Assembly: GCA_002418265.1 (NCBI GenBank)
Contig: DIDS01000007.1
Coordinates: 1-15,216 of the forward strand
Length of the DNA stretch: 15,216 bases
Direction of reading: 5' to 3'
Source: Acidimicrobiia bacterium UBA5794
GTDB taxonomy: Bacteria > Actinomycetota > Acidimicrobiia > Spongiisociales > UBA5794
Numbering within the stretch: position 1 is the stretch's first letter; every line of letters begins with the position of its first letter. The position numbers and the translations under genes were made by a program. The notes beneath the pieces are model-generated. The model ran no database searches. It was not told where the DNA came from and worked only from the letters and a program-made list of their open reading frames with translations. Shown here one piece after another: positions 1 to 6,751 of the stretch.

Positions 1-19
1 CACCTCGCTGCGCTCGGCG

Positions 20-43
20 CGTCCCCCCGCAAGCGGGAGGACG
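20..43. repeat. Imperfect stem-loop, first of a hairpin cluster
   Basis: The arms CGTCC-C-CCCGC and GCGGG-A-GGACG pair across a two-base AA turn with one C/A mismatch, giving about ten base pairs. The closing pairs must open for a physical loop. Bases 1-4 (CACC) can also pair with GGTG at 44-47, so the structure may extend to the window edge. It is the first of four consecutive inverted repeats in non-coding DNA upstream of the hydrolase gene. There is no T-tract, so it is not a textbook terminator. Confidence 0.6.
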
Positions 44-63
44 GGTGTGAAAGACACCACCCA

Positions 64-87
64 CCGTCCCCCCTTGAGGGGGGACGG
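64..87. repeat. Perfect 10-bp inverted repeat with TTGA loop
   Basis: CCGTCCCCCC (64-73) and GGGGGGACGG (78-87) are exact reverse complements around TTGA. The stem is very GC-rich and would form in either strand. It abuts the next inverted repeat with no spacer. The first hairpin (20-43) has the same GTCC...GGAC arm logic, so the two look like variants of one element. A transcriptional terminator for a gene left of the window is possible, but no poly-T follows. Confidence 0.75.
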
Positions 88-105
88 ATTCGACGTAGTC
101 GAATC
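87..105. repeat. Perfect 8-bp inverted repeat GATTCGAC-GTA-GTCGAATC
   Basis: GATTCGAC (87-94) and GTCGAATC (98-105) are exact reverse complements separated by GTA. The short spacer and near-dyad form would suit a dimeric protein site as well as a hairpin. It shares base 87 with the preceding GC-rich stem, and ACGGGG at 106 follows directly, so it sits in the middle of a packed hairpin cluster. Confidence 0.65.
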
Positions 106-134
106 ACGGGGGCGTGCGAGCCTGCGAGCCCCGT
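106..134. repeat. Fourth stem-loop of the cluster
   Basis: ACGGGG (106-111) pairs with CCCCGT (129-134), enclosing a loop that contains a repeated GCGAGCC word. It closes the hairpin cluster immediately before the AGTCAGA array. The stem is only six base pairs, so this is weaker than the two before it. Confidence 0.45.
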
Positions 135-135
135 C

Positions 136-163
136 AGTCAGAAGTCACAAGTCAGAAGTCAGA
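136..163. repeat. Heptamer tandem array A: AGTCAGA x4
   Basis: Four contiguous 7-bp units read AGTCAGA, AGTCACA, AGTCAGA, AGTCAGA, with one substitution in unit 2. The unit contains GTCAGA, the half-site of the palindromes found after three gene ends in this window. This is a short tandemly repeated sequence and not a CRISPR: units are seven bases with no spacers. Its function is unknown. Confidence 0.85.
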
Positions 164-185
164 CATCGACCAGCGGTCGCTGACT
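157..185. repeat. Bulged hairpin joining the two heptamer arrays
   Basis: The last AGTCAG of array A (157-162) pairs with CTGACT (180-185). After a four-base bulge (ACAT), CGACC (167-171) pairs with GGTCG (175-179) over an AGC loop. The result is an 11-bp stem with a one-sided bulge. AGTCAG facing CTGACT is the same arrangement as in the palindrome at 10430-10447. Confidence 0.5.
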
Positions 186-190
186 CGCCT

Positions 191-309
191 CATCGGTCAT
201 CGGTCATCGGTCATCGGTCATCGGTCATCGGTCATCGGTCATCGGTCATCGGTCATCGGAATTCGGTCATCGGTCATCGGTCATCGGTCATCGGTCATCG
301 GCTATCGGT
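191..309. repeat. Heptamer tandem array B: CATCGGT x17
   Basis: Seventeen contiguous 7-bp units. Thirteen are exact CATCGGT (units 1-9 and 12-15). Units 10, 11, 16 and 17 are the variants CATCGGA, ATTCGGT, CATCGGC and TATCGGT. The near-identity suggests recent slippage expansion. Seven is not a multiple of three, so every plus-strand frame reads through as a repeating HRSSVIG heptapeptide, which makes spurious long reading frames here. The array ends 30 bases before the hydrolase start. An in-frame TAA at 328-330 prevents fusion of the repeat peptide to that enzyme. Length variation could instead alter promoter spacing or act as a multi-site protein binding region. Confidence 0.95.
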
Positions 310-339
310 TTGTCGGTGGTTGCCGGTTAACTGCTGGCA

Positions 340-1338
340 ATGGATTCAATCATCAATGTCATCAAGCTTTGGTTCTTGGTCTCGATCGCGGTCGCCCGTC
401 GTATCTTCCGTCGTCTTCTGCTTGGACCAACGATGCCGTCGTGGAGTTGGCGAACGGACATCGTTGTGGCGATTGCACGTGCAGCGATTGAGTTTGCAGC
501 CACGGTTCCTGATGATCGGTTGATCAACCAGTTCGGGCTACGCGTCAAGACCCCCGTGCCCCACGAACTGCGGGCAAAGATCCGCGTGAGGCGCACGACG
601 CTCGGGGGCATGGACGCTGACCGGTATATCCGGATCGGCGATGCAAGGGATGCTGCGACCATCCTCTATTTCCACGGTGGTGGATATGTGTTTGGAAATC
701 CCGGAACGCATCGTCAGCATCTCGCTCGGCTTGTCCATGCCACAGCAACCACGGCCTACGCTCCCCGCTATCGGCTGGCACCCCGTCACAAGTTCCCTGC
801 GGCTCTTGACGACGCTGTGAGTGCGTATCGTGCACTCGTGGCACTGGGAACAGACCCATCTCGCGTCGTCGTAGCGGGTGATTCGGCGGGTGGCGGTTTG
901 ACGTTGGCGCTCCTTCTCACCCTTCGGGAAAGTGGGGATCCGCTCCCGGGCGGCGCCATGCTGTTCTCGCCGTACACGGACCTCAGGCACACGTCGTACA
1001 CGATCGTCACGAACTCAGACACCGATTACCTCCCGACACATGAGATGTCAACGCCGAACACCTACTACGCGGGCGCCGCCCAACTTGGTGATCCGCTCGT
1101 TTCCCCCGTCAACGGCGACCTGACAGGTTTACCACCGATGCTTGTCTTCGCCGGTGGAGCCGAGATGATCCTCGACGATTCGGTTCGTCTCAAAGCGAAC
1201 GCCGATCGCGATGGGGTTGACATGACCCTCATGATCGAACCCGAGATGATGCACGTGTGGCCAGCAATCGTCCCATGGGAGCCAGCCTCGGTACGAACCC
1301 TTACCGCAGCAGCCGACTGGATCGAATCCACCATCTGA
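340..1338 (+). CDS. alpha/beta hydrolase (HSL / family IV esterase)
   Basis: Predicted carboxylesterase or lipase of the hormone-sensitive-lipase family, 332 residues. It shows the family's oxyanion-hole motif HGGG (112-115) in YFHGGGYVFG, the nucleophile motif GDSAGG (180-185, Ser182), an acid region AEMILDD (274-280; Glu275 by alignment with the family DPLxD motif, or Asp279) and a C-terminal His305 in MMHVWP. Residues 8-28 form a hydrophobic then Arg-rich segment that may anchor it to the inner membrane face. An in-frame TAA at 328-330 sets the upstream limit, and ATG 340 is the first start after it. There is no convincing Shine-Dalgarno, and ATG 433 is an alternative that would drop the hydrophobic segment. 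The substrate cannot be read from sequence; short acyl esters are typical. It is monocistronic, converges on livG, and lies just downstream of the heptamer array. Confidence 0.9.
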   Translation: MDSIINVIKLWFLVSIAVARRIFRRLLLGPTMPSWSWRTDIVVAIARAAIEFAATVPDDRLINQFGLRVKTPVPHELRAKIRVRRTTLGGMDADRYIRIGDARDAATILYFHGGGYVFGNPGTHRQHLARLVHATATTAYAPRYRLAPRHKFPAALDDAVSAYRALVALGTDPSRVVVAGDSAGGGLTLALLLTLRESGDPLPGGAMLFSPYTDLRHTSYTIVTNSDTDYLPTHEMSTPNTYYAGAAQLGDPLVSPVNGDLTGLPPMLVFAGGAEMILDDSVRLKANADRDGVDMTLMIEPEMMHVWPAIVPWEPASVRTLTAAADWIESTI

Positions 1339-1352
1339 CGTCTGTCAGATGG
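1331..1352. terminator. Bidirectional hairpin between convergent hydrolase and livG
   Basis: CCATCTGAC (1331-1339) and GTCAGATGG (1344-1352) pair perfectly over a GTCT loop. The hairpin contains the stop codon of the plus-strand hydrolase (1336-1338) and that of minus-strand livG (1345-1347), so it could serve both convergent transcripts. There is no strong T-run on either side, so the intrinsic terminator role is inferred. The arms contain the TCTGAC/GTCAGA word seen at two other gene ends here. Confidence 0.65.
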
Positions 1353-2121
1353 AGAGTTCTTCTCCCAGGTACGCCCTGATGACGTTGGGGTCTTTTTGCA
1401 CCTGCTCGGGAGTTCCCTGTCCGATGACTTGCCCGAAGTCGAGGACGAGGACTCGGTCGGCGATGTCCATGACGAGCCCCATGTCGTGTTCAACAAGGAT
1501 GATCGCAATGCCGAGTTCTTCCCGGATGTCGAGGATGAAGCGCGCCATGTCCTCGGTTTCCTCAAGATTCATACCCGCGACCGGCTCGTCGAGCAGGAGA
1601 AGCTCGGGTTCCATGGCAAGCGCGCGACCGAGCTCGACACGCTTTTGGATCCCGTATGGCAATAGCCCCACAGGATGGGCACGCCACGCCTCGATCTCAA
1701 GCAGGTCGATGATGTCCTCAACCTTGGCGCGGTTGTCCATCTCCTCGCGTTTGGCACGTCCCCACCACAAAGCACCGGCAATCCACCCGACATCGGTGCG
1801 GACGTGGCGGCCGAGGGTGATGTTCTCAAGGACCGTCATGTGTGCGAACAGTTCGATGTTTTGGAATGTTCGTGCGATCCCGAGTTCAGCAATCTTGTCC
1901 GGCCGCATCCCAAGGATCGACTCGCCCTTCCATCGGATATCGCCGACCTGGGGTTTGTAGACACCGTTGAGGCAATTGAATGTGGAGGTTTTCCCTGCAC
2001 CGTTGGGTCCAATCACGGCAAAGAGCTCACCTGCATTCATCGTGAATGACATGTCGGTCAACGCGTGTACACCCTTGAAGGACAGGCCGACACCATCGAA
2101 CTCAAGCAATGGAACACTCAT
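1345..2121 (-). CDS. livG: Branched-chain amino acid-type ABC transporter ATPase LivG
   Basis: Cytoplasmic ATPase of the HAAT importer, 258 residues from ATG 2121, close to the roughly 255 usual for LivG. It has Walker A GPNGAGKT (38-45), Q-loop Gln87, the LivG-type signature LPYGIQKR (154-161) in place of LSGGQ, Walker B LLLLDEP (174-180) and an H-loop His212 in VEHDM. The C-terminal GTPEQVQKDPNVIRAYLGE block is the usual LivG tail. ATG 2121 overlaps the livF stop as ATGA and has GGTGG five bases upstream, which favours it over an in-frame GTG at 2130. It is the last gene of the ligase-liv operon. It works with LivF on the LivHM channel. The real substrate may not be amino acids. Confidence 0.93.
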   Translation of the reverse strand: MSVPLLEFDGVGLSFKGVHALTDMSFTMNAGELFAVIGPNGAGKTSTFNCLNGVYKPQVGDIRWKGESILGMRPDKIAELGIARTFQNIELFAHMTVLENITLGRHVRTDVGWIAGALWWGRAKREEMDNRAKVEDIIDLLEIEAWRAHPVGLLPYGIQKRVELGRALAMEPELLLLDEPVAGMNLEETEDMARFILDIREELGIAIILVEHDMGLVMDIADRVLVLDFGQVIGQGTPEQVQKDPNVIRAYLGEELSI

Positions 2122-2912
2122 GACAACCACCGTTTCCGTCGCTTGTAGTGCTTGACGTTCTTGAACGACTTACGTTCGCCACCCTCGGTATGAAGGCCGA
2201 GGTAGAACTCCTGGACATCCTCGTCTCCCAGAAGCTTTTCAGCATCGCCGTCCATGACGACCTTGCCGTTCTCCATGATGTATCCGTAGTTGGCAATGGA
2301 GAGCGCCATGTTTGCGTTCTGCTCGATCAACAGCACAGACGTGCCACGCTTGTTGATGTCAACAATGACATCCCGTATCTGTGCCACGAGGATCGGAGCG
2401 AGCCCCAAGGACGGCTCGTCAAGGATCAGAAGCGTTGGATTTGCCATCAGAGCCCGGCCGATCGCCAACATCTGCTGCTCACCACCCGAGAGATACCCTG
2501 CCGTGTCCTTCCTTCTGGCTGCCAACACCGGGAACATCGACATCACCATGTCATGGTTGTCCTTCACGCTGTTTGCGTCCTTGTTGGTGATCGCCCCGGT
2601 TCGCAGGTTGTCCTCGACCGTCATCTCTGCAAAGACTCGACGTCCCTCCATCACCTGGGAAATGCCTGCCTTCACAATTGCCGACGCATCCTTGTCCTGG
2701 ATTTCAGAACCATTGAAGGTGATGGCACCTTTCGTGACGTCACCTTCGTGGACATCCAAGAGCCCAGTAATTGCGCGTAGGGTTGTTGTCTTCCCTGCCC
2801 CGTTGGCACCAAGGAGCGCAACGATCTGCCCTTCTCGTACTTCGAGGGACAGCCCCCGAAGCACCAGAACGACATCGTTGTACACGACCTCGAGGTTGGA
2901 GATTTCAAGCAT
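2118..2912 (-). CDS. livF: Branched-chain amino acid-type ABC transporter ATPase LivF
   Basis: Second ATPase of the importer, 264 residues. Walker A is GANGAGKT (35-42), the signature LSGGEQQ (141-147), Walker B LLILDEP (161-167) and SLGLAP the D-loop. The switch position is Gln198 (LLIEQNA), which is normal for LivF and not a defect. A basic C-terminal tail (KHYKRRKRW, about 255-262) extends beyond the E. coli LivF core, as in a longer LivF subgroup. The start lacks a good Shine-Dalgarno; GGAAGG lies about 16 bases upstream. The gene is separated from livK by 110 bases containing a strong hairpin, so its expression may depend on read-through. Its stop overlaps the livG start by four bases. 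Confidence 0.93.
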   Translation of the reverse strand: MLEISNLEVVYNDVVLVLRGLSLEVREGQIVALLGANGAGKTTTLRAITGLLDVHEGDVTKGAITFNGSEIQDKDASAIVKAGISQVMEGRRVFAEMTVEDNLRTGAITNKDANSVKDNHDMVMSMFPVLAARRKDTAGYLSGGEQQMLAIGRALMANPTLLILDEPSLGLAPILVAQIRDVIVDINKRGTSVLLIEQNANMALSIANYGYIMENGKVVMDGDAEKLLGDEDVQEFYLGLHTEGGERKSFKNVKHYKRRKRWLS

Positions 2913-2977
2913 CGGTGTTTGTCTTGGCCTTCCGTTTCCGTCGGCGTTGGTTCAGTCTTGTGGTGATTGGAGTGGTG

Positions 2978-3009
2978 CTTTGGGGGTGCGGCGAACCGCA
3001 CCCCCAAAG
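2978..3009 (-). terminator. Strong 14-bp hairpin between livK and livF (attenuating terminator or processing site)
   Basis: On the minus strand, CTTTGGGGGTGCGG pairs perfectly with CCGCACCCCCAAAG over a TTCG tetraloop. It starts 13 bases after the livK stop codon. No T-tract follows, so it may act by partial termination or as a 3' stabiliser after RNA cleavage. Either would give more binding protein than ATPase, a stoichiometry known for binding-protein-dependent importers. It is the most stable-looking structure in the coding part of the window. Confidence 0.7.
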
Positions 3010-3022
3010 TCCCTGTCGTGTA

Positions 3023-4417
3023 CTACGCCTCCCAGCACGGAGCCGTGAAGTCGAAGTCAGCAGCTGCATCGGAGATGAAGAAGTCCTTCACCAGCACCGA
3101 TCCAGTTGTACCACCCTCTTGACTCAACGTCTGATCCGCACCGCCAGCGGCCGTGTAGGCCGCAAGGTCCGGCTTGAAGATGGCCAGTGATCGCAGGACA
3201 TACTCGTTTGGCGTTCCTGCCCATGACTGGTTCGGCTGTGAACCGCCGAAGTCAACATCCTCAAGGGAGTTCATCGCCGTGAGGATGCCCTCAGGGCTCA
3301 GATCCCCGGCTGCGATTGCAGCTGCGAGCACCTGGTGGACAACAACTCCCTCGTTCCAACCGATGATGTAGGCATCGCTCGGGCGAGCGTCCGGAAGGGC
3401 CTCTGTCATTGCAGCCATCATCAGGTTGTTGCCAGGTGTGTCGACTCCCCAACCAACGTTGTACGACGACTGGTAGTACACCGAGTCGAACAGCGGGGCT
3501 GCAGGCGAGTCGAGCAGTGCGGCGTTGTAGGTCGGACCGTTGCCGGTGAACATACCGGTGTAACCGGCCCCTACGGCGCCAGCAACAAGCTCAGCTGCCG
3601 TGCCAGGGTTCGTCGTCAGAATCGTCCAATCAGCACCTGAATTGACGATGGCCTGGATGACCTCCGTCTGATCCTGGCCTGGAATGACCGCAGCTTCACC
3701 GTCGTAGACAAGCTCGAGACCGTAGTACTCAACGGCCTTTCGGACACCCTCTGCCGCGTCTCCACCGTAGTCACCGGGGAAGCCCGCGAGAGCGAACTTC
3801 GTGGCGCCCATCTCCATGGCAAATGCCACGAGATTCATCGACTCAAGGCAGTAGTTCGTGTTCTGCTCAAGCGTGACGTCATGGTCAAAGTCGGGTATGG
3901 CCCAACCCGAGTACCAGCTCAGCGGAATCGTGGGTATCTGATCCTCGATCAAGATCGGGAGAGACGCAACCGTCGGGGGAGAACCCGTCGACAGGCTGAT
4001 CATGGCAACCTGATCACGGAGCTTCTCAAGCTTCTCAAGATGCTGTGGTACGTCGTACGCGGTGTCCTCGACAACTGCGTTGATCGTCCATCCATCGATG
4101 CCACCAGCCGCATTCAGCTGATCCCAATACACCCTCTGTGCATCGGTGATGTGCGTCGTGAGGCCAGCGAAGGCGCCGGTCAGGTCGGACAGGAGCCCGA
4201 TCGTGATTATCTTGTTCTCAAGGTCAATGCCTCGTCCGCCAATCATCTCAGCGGGCGGAGCTTCCGTCGTCGACGTCGTTTCTTCAACTTCACCAGCAGT
4301 GGTGGTCGTCGCTTCTGGAGCACCCGTTGTCGTTGTGTCCTCGGTGCTCGAGCTGCACGCAGCAGCCACGAGCGCGAGCACAAAGACGAAGATGAGCCAG
4401 CTATATCGCTTTCTCAT
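3023..4417 (-). CDS. livK: ABC transporter substrate-binding lipoprotein, LivK type
   Basis: Extracytoplasmic receptor of the importer, 464 residues, type 1 periplasmic-binding fold (Peripla_BP_6). It begins MRKRYSWLIFVFVLALVAAAC, a lipoprotein signal with predicted lipidated Cys21. A Ser/Thr/Glu-rich tether follows (about 22-55), as is common in actinobacterial receptors. The mature start IITIGLLSDLTGAFAG is the characteristic first strand and ligand loop of the family. ATG 4417 has GAGGAG about nine bases upstream; an in-frame TTG at 4561 would put 48 unrelated residues before the signal peptide. The gene is 79 bases from livM, longer than the other operon joints, so it may have its own promoter, though I see no clear one. 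The ligand is unknown: this family binds branched-chain amino acids, amides, urea and aromatic acids. Confidence 0.9.
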   Translation of the reverse strand: MRKRYSWLIFVFVLALVAAACSSSTEDTTTTGAPEATTTTAGEVEETTSTTEAPPAEMIGGRGIDLENKIITIGLLSDLTGAFAGLTTHITDAQRVYWDQLNAAGGIDGWTINAVVEDTAYDVPQHLEKLEKLRDQVAMISLSTGSPPTVASLPILIEDQIPTIPLSWYSGWAIPDFDHDVTLEQNTNYCLESMNLVAFAMEMGATKFALAGFPGDYGGDAAEGVRKAVEYYGLELVYDGEAAVIPGQDQTEVIQAIVNSGADWTILTTNPGTAAELVAGAVGAGYTGMFTGNGPTYNAALLDSPAAPLFDSVYYQSSYNVGWGVDTPGNNLMMAAMTEALPDARPSDAYIIGWNEGVVVHQVLAAAIAAGDLSPEGILTAMNSLEDVDFGGSQPNQSWAGTPNEYVLRSLAIFKPDLAAYTAAGGADQTLSQEGGTTGSVLVKDFFISDAAADFDFTAPCWEA

Positions 4418-4496
4418 TGTCCTGTTCTCCTCTGTCGTTGTTTCTTGTTTGTTTCCTCGGCAAGGCGCGCACACGCCCGTTGTGAAGACCTTTGAA

Positions 4497-5774
4497 TCAA
4501 TATGTGAATGGCCACCCCTTCCAGTAGTTCCTGATCCGGAGCCAGATGCCATAGAGGCCAAGCGGTTCAGCGATCAGGAAGACGATGATCAGGATTCCGA
4601 AGAGCACAATGTTGAGCTGGGGCACGCTGAGACCCGGTCCTGCTGCGTCTGGGTATGAGACGATGCCGATCAGGTCGTCCTGACTTGACCGTATCACGAG
4701 CGCACCAAGCCACGACAGCGGACCACCTTCGTTGGCTTGCGTCGCAAGGAAGCCAGTCATGTTCTCCACGATCCGGGGGGACATCACCACAAAGAACGTA
4801 CCGAGCATCGTCCCAGCGATCGTACCCGCGCCACCGATGAGGATGATGGCGATGAACTCGACGGACAAAAAAATGTCCCAGCTCTCGGGGATCATTCGCC
4901 CGACAACGGCACCGAGAAGTGCACCGGCAATGCCAGCGTAGAATGAAGAGATCCCGAATGCCTGGGTCTTCGCCTTGGCATCGGCAACGCCCATCACCTC
5001 GGCGGCAATGTCCCGATCTCGGACGGCAGCCCACGATCGACCGATTCGTGTGCGCATGAGGTTCTTTGCCAACAGACCAAAGATGAGGACGGCAACCAAG
5101 AGGAAGAAGTAGGTCTTTGCTTCACCGGACATCTCCTCGATATGGACCCACGGAAGGAGGTTGATTGGTCTGAGGAACCACCACAACGGTCCGTCGGTCG
5201 TGAACGAGATGAGCGGATCCATGTTCCGCCACAACGAGAACTCCAGAGTGGGCCAGGGACGGCCGATTCCCGACTGACCTGAAATGCTTCCGAGGTTGCG
5301 CCACAAATACAGGCCGATGAAGACCAGGCCAAGCGTGACGAAGGCGAGGTACAACCCCCTGACCCGCACCGCTGTGGGTGCGACCAGGACGCCGACCAAG
5401 GCGGCAACGATGCCACCCATGGGAAGCCAGATCCAAATAGGGAGTCCGAGGCCCCACACGCTCCGACCGGCTTCACCACCCAACACAACGGCCGTATATG
5501 CCCCAACAGCCATGAAGAAGGCGTGACCGAGCGATACCTGTCCCGCCACACCGGTCAGAAGGTTGATCCCGAGCGCTGCAACGGCAAAGACCAGGGTCCG
5601 GTTGACAAGGATGAGCCAGGAAGCGTCACCGGTGAATCCGAAGAACGGGAGTGCGGCGAGGGGGGCCAACACGGCGACGACGAGGAGAAGCACCATGGAG
5701 ATCTTCCTCGTCGTTGATGGGAAGAGTCCCATCTCGGACTGGTAGCGGGTATAGAGATTCGGTCTGCCCCTCAT
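4497..5774 (-). CDS. livM: Branched-chain amino acid-type ABC transporter permease LivM
   Basis: Inner-membrane permease, 425 residues from ATG 5774, with many hydrophobic helices from about residue 25 onward. The segment LGINLLTGVAGQVSLGHAFFMAVGAYTA is the LivM family hallmark. The cytoplasmic coupling loop RTRIGRSWAAVRDRDIAAEVMGV contacts the ATPases. Two polar stretches (around NMDPLISFTTDGPLWWFLRP, and before the last helix) are longer than in compact LivM proteins. ATG 5774 overlaps the livH stop as ATGA, with GAGGAG 11 bases upstream. The longer in-frame start at 5879 would add a charged, non-conserved stretch lying inside livH and is rejected. It pairs with LivH to form the channel. 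Confidence 0.92.
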   Translation of the reverse strand: MRGRPNLYTRYQSEMGLFPSTTRKISMVLLLVVAVLAPLAALPFFGFTGDASWLILVNRTLVFAVAALGINLLTGVAGQVSLGHAFFMAVGAYTAVVLGGEAGRSVWGLGLPIWIWLPMGGIVAALVGVLVAPTAVRVRGLYLAFVTLGLVFIGLYLWRNLGSISGQSGIGRPWPTLEFSLWRNMDPLISFTTDGPLWWFLRPINLLPWVHIEEMSGEAKTYFFLLVAVLIFGLLAKNLMRTRIGRSWAAVRDRDIAAEVMGVADAKAKTQAFGISSFYAGIAGALLGAVVGRMIPESWDIFLSVEFIAIILIGGAGTIAGTMLGTFFVVMSPRIVENMTGFLATQANEGGPLSWLGALVIRSSQDDLIGIVSYPDAAGPGLSVPQLNIVLFGILIIVFLIAEPLGLYGIWLRIRNYWKGWPFTY

Positions 5775-6751
5775 ACGCGTCGGATCTCCTCGGTTCCGAA
5801 GAGGCCATACGGCTTGACGACCAGAACCACCATCATTGCGAGCCACGGCACGATGCCGGAGAACCCGGTTCCGAGCCACGAGACACTACCGAGATAGGTA
5901 CCCGCGAACACTTCAAGGATGCCGATGATCATGCCCCCGTAGACCGCGCCGCTCACCGAGTCGAGACCTCCGATGATCACAGCAGGAAAGGCACGAAATG
6001 CGATCAGGGCGGTGAAAGGCCCGACACCTGCACCACCTCGGGAACCAACCGAAGCGAAGATTCCGCCGAGGGCCGCAAGGGCTGCCCCGATCGCCCATGC
6101 GATAGCAAACACCCTTCCGACCGAGATGCCTTGCGCCATCGCTGTCTCTTGGTCGAAAGCTGTCGCCCTCACTGCCACCCCGGTTCGCGATCGAAAGAAC
6201 AACGCGAGGAGGATGACGACCACGATCGTGATCAGAATCGTTGCGATCTCGGCCTGCCCTATTCGCAGTGGACCGAGCTCCACAATTGAGAGTCCCCACG
6301 GATCACCAAGTCCCGCCGTCGTGTTGTTCAGCAGGTCATTGGTGATCGATCGAATCACCAAATCGAGACCGAGGGTGATCATCGCAACGGCAAACAGCGG
6401 TTCGCCGATCATCGGCCTGATCGTGATCCGCTCGATGACGATACCGATCAATGCAGTGAGGATCACGGCGATCAAAGCCGACAATGTCCACTGAAGCCAA
6501 TGCGGTGCCCACGTGATCCACCGGCCAGGGATGTTGATGGTCACCGCGAAATATGAGACGAGGTACGCACCGAGTGCCGCAATCGCACCGTGGGCGAAGT
6601 TGACCACCTGGGTGGCCTTGAAGATGATGACGAACCCGAGCGCGAGCAGTGCATAAATCGCGCCCAGCGCGATACCCGACCCGAGGGCGTTGATGAACTT
6701 TTCGAACCCACCCTGGCTCGCAGCTTGTGCGATCACCCCGATTGTCATCAC
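5771..6751 (-). CDS. livH: Branched-chain amino acid-type ABC transporter permease LivH
   Basis: Inner-membrane permease, 326 residues. GIALGAIYALLALGFVIIFKATQVVNFAHGAIAALGAY is the LivH N-terminal signature, and RSRTGVAVRATAFDQETAMAQGI is the cytoplasmic coupling loop. GGLDSVSGAVYGGMIIGILE is a conserved late helix pair. Two adjacent starts are possible: GTG 6751, overlapping the synthetase stop as GTGA, or ATG 6748, overlapping by one base. I use the GTG because four-base overlaps also occur at livM and livG, but ATG is nearly as likely. Coupling to the upstream acyl-CoA synthetase puts transport and CoA activation under one expression unit. Confidence 0.92.
   Translation of the reverse strand: MMTIGVIAQAASQGGFEKFINALGSGIALGAIYALLALGFVIIFKATQVVNFAHGAIAALGAYLVSYFAVTINIPGRWITWAPHWLQWTLSALIAVILTALIGIVIERITIRPMIGEPLFAVAMITLGLDLVIRSITNDLLNNTTAGLGDPWGLSIVELGPLRIGQAEIATILITIVVVILLALFFRSRTGVAVRATAFDQETAMAQGISVGRVFAIAWAIGAALAALGGIFASVGSRGGAGVGPFTALIAFRAFPAVIIGGLDSVSGAVYGGMIIGILEVFAGTYLGSVSWLGTGFSGIVPWLAMMVVLVVKPYGLFGTEEIRRV

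Noticed and set aside
191..309. CRISPR array
   Set aside because: The units are 7 bp and contiguous, there are no spacers, and no cas gene is present.
191..340. Phase-variable fusion of the repeat peptide to the hydrolase
   Set aside because: An in-frame TAA at 328-330 lies between the array and ATG 340, so repeat length cannot change the hydrolase N-terminus.
47..523. Open reading frames through the CATCGGT array encoding HRSSVIG repeats
   Set aside because: A 7-bp stop-free unit opens all three plus frames automatically. There is no ribosome site, the frames run into the hydrolase gene out of phase, and flanking residues are translated hairpins.
4418..4561. TTG start at 4561 extending livK by 48 residues
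   Set aside because: It would bury the lipoprotein signal. ATG 4417 has a GAGGAG site and starts the signal peptide.
3881..4658. Plus-strand open frames opposite livK
   Set aside because: They are Arg/Ser/Val-rich antisense translations of the receptor gene and its Thr-rich tether, without family features.
5775..5879. Longer livM starting at 5879
   Set aside because: The extension is charged and lies inside livH, whereas ATG 5774 forms an ATGA overlap with the livH stop.
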